A stretch of 64,000 nucleotides of DNA from Stenocarpella maydis. Lineage: Eukaryota; Ascomycota; Sordariomycetes; Diaporthales; Diaporthaceae. The notes beneath the pieces are model-generated. The model did not search any database. It worked only from the letters and a program-made list of their open reading frames with translations, and was not told the DNA's origin. The stretch spans positions 186,001 through 250,000 of the forward strand of contig NQMI01000009.1 of NCBI GenBank assembly GCA_002270565.1. The letters are read 5' to 3'. Below are positions 58,458-64,000 of the stretch, one piece after another. Position 1 is the first letter of the stretch. Every line of letters starts with the position of its first letter. The translations under genes were made by a program, and so were the position numbers.

Positions 58458-59405
58458 ATGCCCTTCATCAGACTAGTCGTGGCTGGCACCGGCGGCCTTG
58501 CCAAGCTTGCCATTCCTGCAATTCTGCGCTCAACCCAACCGAAATTCGAAGTCACCATCCTTACTCGGAAGACTTCCAGCACCGCGCCATCCTTCCCCGG
58601 TGCTAAAGTGGCCCAGGTTGACTACAGCGACCATGCAGAGCTTGTACGCTTGTGCGCAGGTGCCGATGCCATCGTGTCTCTTGTCAACGGTGGGATCAGC
58701 AGGATCGTCGACAGGCAGCTACTCGCGGCTGCCCAGGAGGCGGGAGTTCGGCGCATCTTCCCTTCCGAGTACTCGCTGGAATTCCTGCACCCATCGGCGG
58801 AATCACTTCTGGCACTGGATGAGCCATGGCCCGATAACCTCGCGGTAGTGCCTCTGGCAAAGGAATTCGTGGATCTTGCTAACAAGGGCGGCTCGACTAG
58901 CTTCACCACCATCGTTCCCTCGGGTTTCATCGACGGGTGGGTCGAGGGATCATTTGCCCTGTTCGAGCCCAAGAACAACAAGGCGACGGTCCTTGATGGT
59001 GGTGATCATCCCTTCACTGGCTGCTCTTTGCCCTTCATCGCCGGTTGTCTCGTGGCTGCCCTCAAAATGGACGAAGAGAAGACAAGGAACAAGCGCCTTC
59101 ACGTCAGCGAGGTCCGCACTACTATCAACGACATCATAAGCCTCTACGAGAAGATTAAAGGATGCGGATTTGAGAGGGTCCCCATCACGACGCAGGAACT
59201 GACTGAACAGCGCAACAGGTACTTTGCCGAAGGCCAGAGCCTCGCGGCCCTTCTTACCACCATTCAGATTGCTGCTTTTGGCGGTGGCGGCGCAGGGGAT
59301 CTCGAAGACGGCCTACAGTTCGACGGTGATGGATTCTTGGATGTGAAGCGGAAAAGCATTGAACAGCTGGTCCGTGACGGTCTTGAGAAGATTGGGGTTC
59401 CCTGA
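58458..59405 (+). CDS. NmrA / isoflavone-reductase-like NAD(P)-binding protein
   Basis: A single exon of 315 residues from ATG 58458. An upstream in-frame ATG at 58296 was rejected because the added 54 residues are basic and unlike the family, and the conserved motif starts at MPFIRLVVAGTGGLAKLAIP. The glycine-rich motif is VAGTGGLAK, followed by an Arg-containing strand end (VTILTRKTSS) that suggests NADP(H). Further family features are RIFPSEYSLEFLHP and FTTIVPSGFIDGWVEGSFAL, plus HVSEVRTTINDIISLYE. Relatives act as reductases (isoflavone or phenylcoumaran type) or as redox-sensing regulators. A catalytic Lys is plausible in VVPLAKEFVD. It ends 94 bp from the end of the convergent regulator gene. 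It appears intact. Confidence 0.88.
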   Translation: MPFIRLVVAGTGGLAKLAIPAILRSTQPKFEVTILTRKTSSTAPSFPGAKVAQVDYSDHAELVRLCAGADAIVSLVNGGISRIVDRQLLAAAQEAGVRRIFPSEYSLEFLHPSAESLLALDEPWPDNLAVVPLAKEFVDLANKGGSTSFTTIVPSGFIDGWVEGSFALFEPKNNKATVLDGGDHPFTGCSLPFIAGCLVAALKMDEEKTRNKRLHVSEVRTTINDIISLYEKIKGCGFERVPITTQELTEQRNRYFAEGQSLAALLTTIQIAAFGGGGAGDLEDGLQFDGDGFLDVKRKSIEQLVRDGLEKIGVP

Positions 59406-59498
59406 GCAGAGGAGCGCTCGGGTAGAACCGGTCAAGTGTTGTCAGGCTACCTCGATATGAAATGAGAATCATCTAAGCAATGTAGTGGGAATCGAGAC

Positions 59499-61299
59499 TC
59501 AGGCGAATAGAGGCAAAGATGGTGCCGTTGAAATGACAGCATGAAGCGTCTCGACATAACTGACGTCGCTGTCAGCATTCAGATCGTTCTGGTTCCACAC
59601 TGCTTCCACCATGCTCCGAACCAGCGAGACGTGATTCACCCGATGCAGTGGCTCTTGTCCGGTCTTTGATAGAATGTCTGACATTTGCAGACGTTCCTCA
59701 TCGTTGCTTGCTTCGCAAGCTATGATAAACAAGGGCCAGGCGCTCTCGCAAGAGCCAAGGTGATGAAGGATCAAAATGCCCTCCCTCACCAACCTTTTCT
59801 GCTCAAATGAGGAAGGTGATACATTCGCTACCGCACGATTGAAGTATATGAGTGCAGCGCAAGTGTAAAGATACGACATCATATGTTGCCTGGTGACTGG
59901 AGTTTCTGAAATTTCATAGAAAGGACCTGTCTCTCCGACAGTCTTCTGAAGGTTTCGTTTGAGCTCCTGCATCCGCTCCATATCTGCGATACTGTATATC
60001 GGTGGTCGCTTGCATACGTTCCAAATAAGGTCGAGGGCATCCATGGGACACGTTGTATAGTTTCGGACCTGTGAAATTCATTAGAAAGTTGTTACACGGG
60101 AGCGGCCAAGAACTCTAGGACAACGTACTGCAGACACATCGACTACTATCCCTTGAGATCTCCTAGCCTGAGGTGCTCTGCAGGGGCCGGTCACAGGGTC
60201 GGCATCAGCCCAGTGCCGCAAACTAAGCTCCGCCGATACTTCGTGGTAGTAGATCCAGTCCATCAAGACGATAATATCATTCTGGTATAGCCAAGCCTTA
60301 TCTACCAAGGCGGAGATGATCTTCTTCGCACCGCAGAGGAATACACGCCAGCCAATTTGAGGGTTTGTCGTGGTGAGAAGCTAATTCGTGTTAACATGTC
60401 GACAACCTATTGGTACGGCTGTGCGCGTAAACATTGGGGATGGGACTAATAACCTCGTACTGGTAAAGAAGCATCGTGGCAACAAGGTTCTGTAACACGC
60501 TGTTTCTGTCGACGTTCTGCAAAGTCTTTTGAAGCATTGATATGAGCCTTGAGCGACGGTCTAGGCTCCTTGAGCGCCCTTGTAACTGCAGGGAAGCTAT
60601 GATGAGCACGCCTTCTAGAATTAAGTTGGGGGAATTGGAAGAATTATTGAGCGCGGCTCTCAAGACGAATTGGGCCAGTGCTTCATCCATAATGGGTGAC
60701 AGGATCTGCGATCGAGATGCGTTGACTAACAACCACGTGTTAGATTACACTACAGTAGTCACCATACGCGTTGCAACTCACAGAAATCAAGCAGAAGACC
60801 GTTTCCCCCAGAAAGAAGTCGTCGCGGAATGTATGGTAGGTGTGGAATATGCAAGGTGTGGGCATGTTGACCTGTACGCGAGTTATTAATATTCGCATTA
60901 GGGACTAGACAACAGACAAGTAAAAACTCTCACCAACACCTTTCCTCTCCTGGAGCATTTCGGACAAGGACACATCCCAGGGTGAGGTATTTAAGAACAA
61001 GGTGTTGCTGTCGGAATAGCGCCGCGCCGTCGTCGTCGTCGTCGCCGCCGCCGCCGCCCGATTAGGGACAGAACAAGTCATAGCTCTTCTCTTGTCCCCC
61101 GCCCGGGGCCAGGACAATTGGACGCCATATCCCTGACACCGTCTCCTTGCCTTGGTGCAGTTGCCGCATACAGGATGGCCACGGTCACACCGGACCTTGC
61201 GCGCTGGAATTGAGAAAAAGGGTCATCAGCGATGGGGACGCTGTTTTGGGGACCAGATAGCATACCTCTACATGTCCAGCAGCCTTTGGTGCCCATCAT
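59499..61299 (-). CDS. Zn2Cys6 transcription factor with fungal-specific regulatory domain
   Basis: Six exons, 61299-61266, 61203-60934, 60871-60782, 60725-60454, 60380-60129 and 60068-59499, all in phase, give 495 residues. The binuclear zinc cluster spans the first intron: CWTC-RARKVR-C-DRGHPV-CGNC-TKARRR-C, the standard C-x2-C-x6-C-x6-C-x2-C-x6-C. A run of Ala then Thr (AAAAATTTTT) follows, encoded by a trinucleotide repeat. The body (SPIMDEALAQFVLRAAL, LILEGVLIIASLQLQGRSR, NPQIGWRVFLCGAKKIISAL, DIIVLMDWIYYHEVSAELSL) fits the Fungal_trans_2 / ACR-2-like class. The short third exon has an unusual sequence, but the phases agree. A GTG 6 bases before the first ATG was not used as start. By position it is the candidate regulator of the SDR/NmrA/P450/MFS genes. 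Confidence 0.88.
61018..61063. repeat. Coding trinucleotide repeat (GCC/ACG-type) in the regulator gene
   Basis: A run of perfect and near-perfect CGT/CGC triplets on the plus strand (gtcgtcgtcgtc then gccgccgccgcc) encodes the Ala5-Thr5 stretch on the minus strand, just after the zinc cluster. It is a likely site of length variation. Confidence 0.8.
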
Positions 61300-62740
61300 G
61301 TACACGATTCTTGATTTCCTTTTGGATGTGAATTGACCAAAGGGTCAGTGAAATAGGTAAGTACGAGATTAGACTCTATCTCTATCGGTATGCAAACGCC
61401 AAGGAGGCGCCTTAACTAACCCGCAAGCCCGCACTTGGCCTCCTTGCTGACAAATACGTCCGGAGTTGGTGATAGAAAAGCAATGGCAACTTTTTCCGAC
61501 TATTGAAGTCTCGATTACCAATTAGCCCACTCAGAGGACCGGTGACATATGGGGGCGCCTAAACAAGTCACCACTGACTTCTGTACAGAAACAGTCTGCC
61601 ACCCCAGATTTGTTGTTCGAAAGATTTACCAAAATGTTTCAATTCCCAACTTCTATGCTCCCCACGCTACTGTGACGCTTGATGCTTTATTCGATGAGCC
61701 GGCTTGCTAGGCTTGCATTTGAGCCTTGCCAGCCTAACCCTATCCCTGATGTGTTGTGACTCTGTTTCCTAGTGCGTGCGAGGCTTCAATCGCCTGGGCC
61801 ATTGAAACAGGTCCTTGGTTGCTTGTTAAATATTTATTAGTAAATATTGAAATGTAGGTTCTTATTAAGGTTTTAATTAACGTTAATATCTCAGTTTAAA
61901 TATATTATAACATCCTAGTAAACTATATTATTTAAAGTGATTTGAAAGGTACTATAAACAAACTGTATTTTTTTAAAATTATTTTAAAATAAATATTTTA
62001 TTGAAATGCTATATTTAAGCTTTATTTTAGGGGTATTGGGATTTTGTAATCTTAGAATGAATGGTAGAAATGTATGCGGAGGTGGTCGGCATCAACGCTG
62101 GGGCTGGCTCGGGGATGTTTTATGTAGATTGCCCCGAAAGGCTGGGATGACCAGAGGTCAATCGTGGAAGGATGTGCTATTGCCGGCCAAATGCGTTTGG
62201 TGCAAATATTAATGGCAGGATAAGACAGAGGCCCCAAAAGCTACTAAGAAGGTGTGGCGCTCTACTATAGTCGGGTTGTCGCTCCTAACTAGTTCCTACC
62301 TCGTGTTTTGAATATATAATTACGGCCGTATTCTGTTGAATACCCAAGTAGGTAGAGTCAAGTAAATAACAAACGAGCAGAGCACTAATGTGGCATGTCA
62401 CAGCGGTCTAAGGCAGTCATGTACTCAGACACGGAAAGCTGATTGAGGAGCTGATACGTCTTCGAATAAATTAATCCACTTCCGGACTGTAGCCTTCTCA
62501 TCTCAAAATGTGAACAATCCAGTTCTCATCGTTCTTGTCATCGATATCGATGATATGGAGGCTTTTAAAAGGCGGATATATGATAGCGACAACTCTGGTA
62601 TAGACTGGTGCACATACTAGTAGAGGATAAAATAAATGACACTAGACATACTGATTTGGGCAGTGGGAATTATATGCGCTATAGGGCTCAGATGTACCTG
62701 TACGATTCGGTTTCTCCTGTGCGAACGTTCGTTCTGTAAC
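61300..62740. other. Intergenic region with an AT-rich relic
   Basis: The left 0.4 kb is the regulator promoter. The stretch at about 61810-62010 is AT-rich with no open frame, resembling a small RIP-mutated relic. No other feature was recognised. Confidence 0.5.
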
Positions 62741-64000
62741 TTAGATTTTGCTCCACCACGAGATGCCCTCCTTCCTCTGCTTGGCCGTCCGGGCCAAATA
62801 CACCAAGACCGTACCAACAAAGAAGTTGATGCCCATGAAAAGCTGAGCAGCCGTATAACTTCCATTTTCAGCCGTAATGAGAGCCCCCGCTATAGGATTC
62901 CCTATCAAGACAGCGAAACTGACGACGGTGAAATTTAATCCAATAAGAGCACCTCGACTCTGTAAGTCTGGGATGAAGCTGGGCAGACTCGCTGGGTACA
63001 AACTCAGGATCGCGCCAGCCACTACACCATAAAAGCAAGCCCACATATGCAGTTGTTGTGGTGTATGTATTTCGATCCAGCAGAACACCATGAGAGAGGC
63101 CACGACGCAGGTCGGAATCAATAAATTCAGGGGCCCCGTACGGTCTGCAAAGTAGGTAGGTAGGACTCGACCGATAACCCCAGTACCATTCAAGAGGAGA
63201 ACAAGATCAAGCGAGCTTTGGTATGAAAAGCCTGGGTTGAGGGCCTCGCGGCTATAAAGAGATATATAGTGAAAACCATAGAAAATAGCGAGGTAGATCT
63301 AGGAAGCTTGTTAGTTGTGTTGAAGGGCGGTGAGGCACAGCAGTGAAGCATGGCTGGATCACTCACGAAGAATGTTCCAATAGTGAATATTGTAAATTCC
63401 AGGGCTTTGAATTTAGTCAATGCAAGCTGTCTTGACATTCTTCGCGGTGGTAGTTGTGACCTCAAACCAATACAAGCGCAGAGCAGACTGGACGATTGAA
63501 TAAAGCCCATGGCCCTCATTATCCAATTGAAGCCAAAAGAAGGTATCAGCTGTCTTGCCATGGCTGGGAAGATAAGACCGCCAGTGGCTCCACCACAATT
63601 GATGACCCCAATAGCTAAAGACCGTCTCTGTTGAAAATATGTCAAGATAACAGATACTGCTGGCGTCACAAGGCAACCGTTGCCTATGCCACAACAGAGA
63701 CCTTGGCTCATGAGAAAATGCCAATATTGAGTAGCGAACGAGGCAGCAAAGTCCCCAAGGGTGATCATGAAAGTGCCGCAGAGTAGCAATGTCCTCAGAA
63801 AACCGGCATCACTGAAACGGCCGATGAAAGCCCCAACAAAAAAAGTCAGGAACAGTTGAATTGAGCCAATCCAAGCAATTTCCGCCGGCGACCGGTTGAG
63901 GGCCGATATGTAGTACGCCTGGAATATCCCATAACTAGCAATACACCCCCATGTGTTCATACAGATTAGATGACCACACAACACTTGAGTCAAGTCAGCA
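62741..64000 (-). CDS. MFS transporter, monocarboxylate-transporter (MCH/MCT-like) family, 5' end outside the window
   Basis: Two exons are visible on the minus strand: from the window edge to 63367, and 63298-62741, joined in phase. The first visible residues (TQVLCGHLICMNTWGCIASY) and GIFQAYYISALNRSPAEIAW are the TM1 region of fungal MCT-like carriers. The conserved Arg/Asp cytoplasmic part is FVGAFIGRFSDAGFLRTLLL. Later helices include GLCCGIGNGCLVTPAVSVIL and SLAIGVINCGGATGGLIFPA. The second exon has LLLNGTGVIGRVLPTYFADR and the final helices to EGISWWSKI. About 395 residues are seen, so only the hydrophilic N-terminus and perhaps one exon are missing. Relatives carry monocarboxylates, riboflavin or cluster metabolites. 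No lesion was seen. Confidence 0.87.

Noticed and set aside
60782..60871. Alternative reading of regulator exon 3 in the frame MPTPCIFHTYHTFRDDFF
   Set aside because: This frame looks protein-like, but it does not join in phase with both neighbours, whereas the other frame does. It is left as a point for cDNA checking.
1..64000. CRISPR arrays, rRNA operons, bacterial operons
   Set aside because: No regular direct-repeat/spacer pattern or rRNA-like sequence was seen, and the genes are clearly eukaryotic with introns.

Overview
The window looks like nuclear DNA of a filamentous ascomycete (Pezizomycotina, most likely a Sordariomycete). Genes are broken by short introns of about 40 to 110 nt. 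Gene types include a Zn2Cys6 regulator, an AA9 polysaccharide monooxygenase, an NRPS-like carboxylate reductase and a PREG-type Pho85 cyclin. AT-rich, stop-riddled transposon relics resemble the product of repeat-induced point mutation (RIP). No species was identified.

Layout. 0-10.3 kb is housekeeping: the proteasome beta-1 subunit (PRE3, complete, six exons), a 7.5 kb gene-free stretch rich in simple repeats and G11-12 tracts, then the PREG/Pho80-like cyclin. 12.7-25 kb is metabolic: a secreted ascorbate-oxidase-like multicopper oxidase (minus), a salicylate-hydroxylase-like FAD monooxygenase (minus), a pyruvate-decarboxylase-type TPP enzyme (plus, nine exons) and an AA9 LPMO (plus, five exons). 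25.5-37.3 kb mixes decay and unknowns: a methyltransferase pseudogene, a 504 bp hairpin element with TA flanks, an intact MFS transporter, a frameshifted Gfd2-like DEDD-nuclease gene, a fungal protein kinase with one GC-AG intron and an unclear reading frame, and a broken helical hypothetical gene.

37.9-64 kb resembles a secondary-metabolism or detoxification locus, partly dismantled. It holds a 1116-residue A-T-R carboxylate reductase facing a Dal5-type MFS transporter, an intact cytochrome P450 (532 aa), an NmrA/isoflavone-reductase-like protein, a Zn2Cys6 regulator (495 aa, six exons in phase) and a monocarboxylate-type MFS transporter cut by the window edge. Between them lie three broken enzyme genes: an amidase truncated next to a 2.9 kb Mutator-like element, a Baeyer-Villiger monooxygenase fragment, and an SDR stopped by a single TAG codon. 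A second, truncated Mutator copy carries a nested solo LTR.

Exon joins were made by hand. Where lengths are given as in phase, the exon lengths sum to a multiple of three. Functions are inferred from recognisable motifs and remembered family features, not from database searches.
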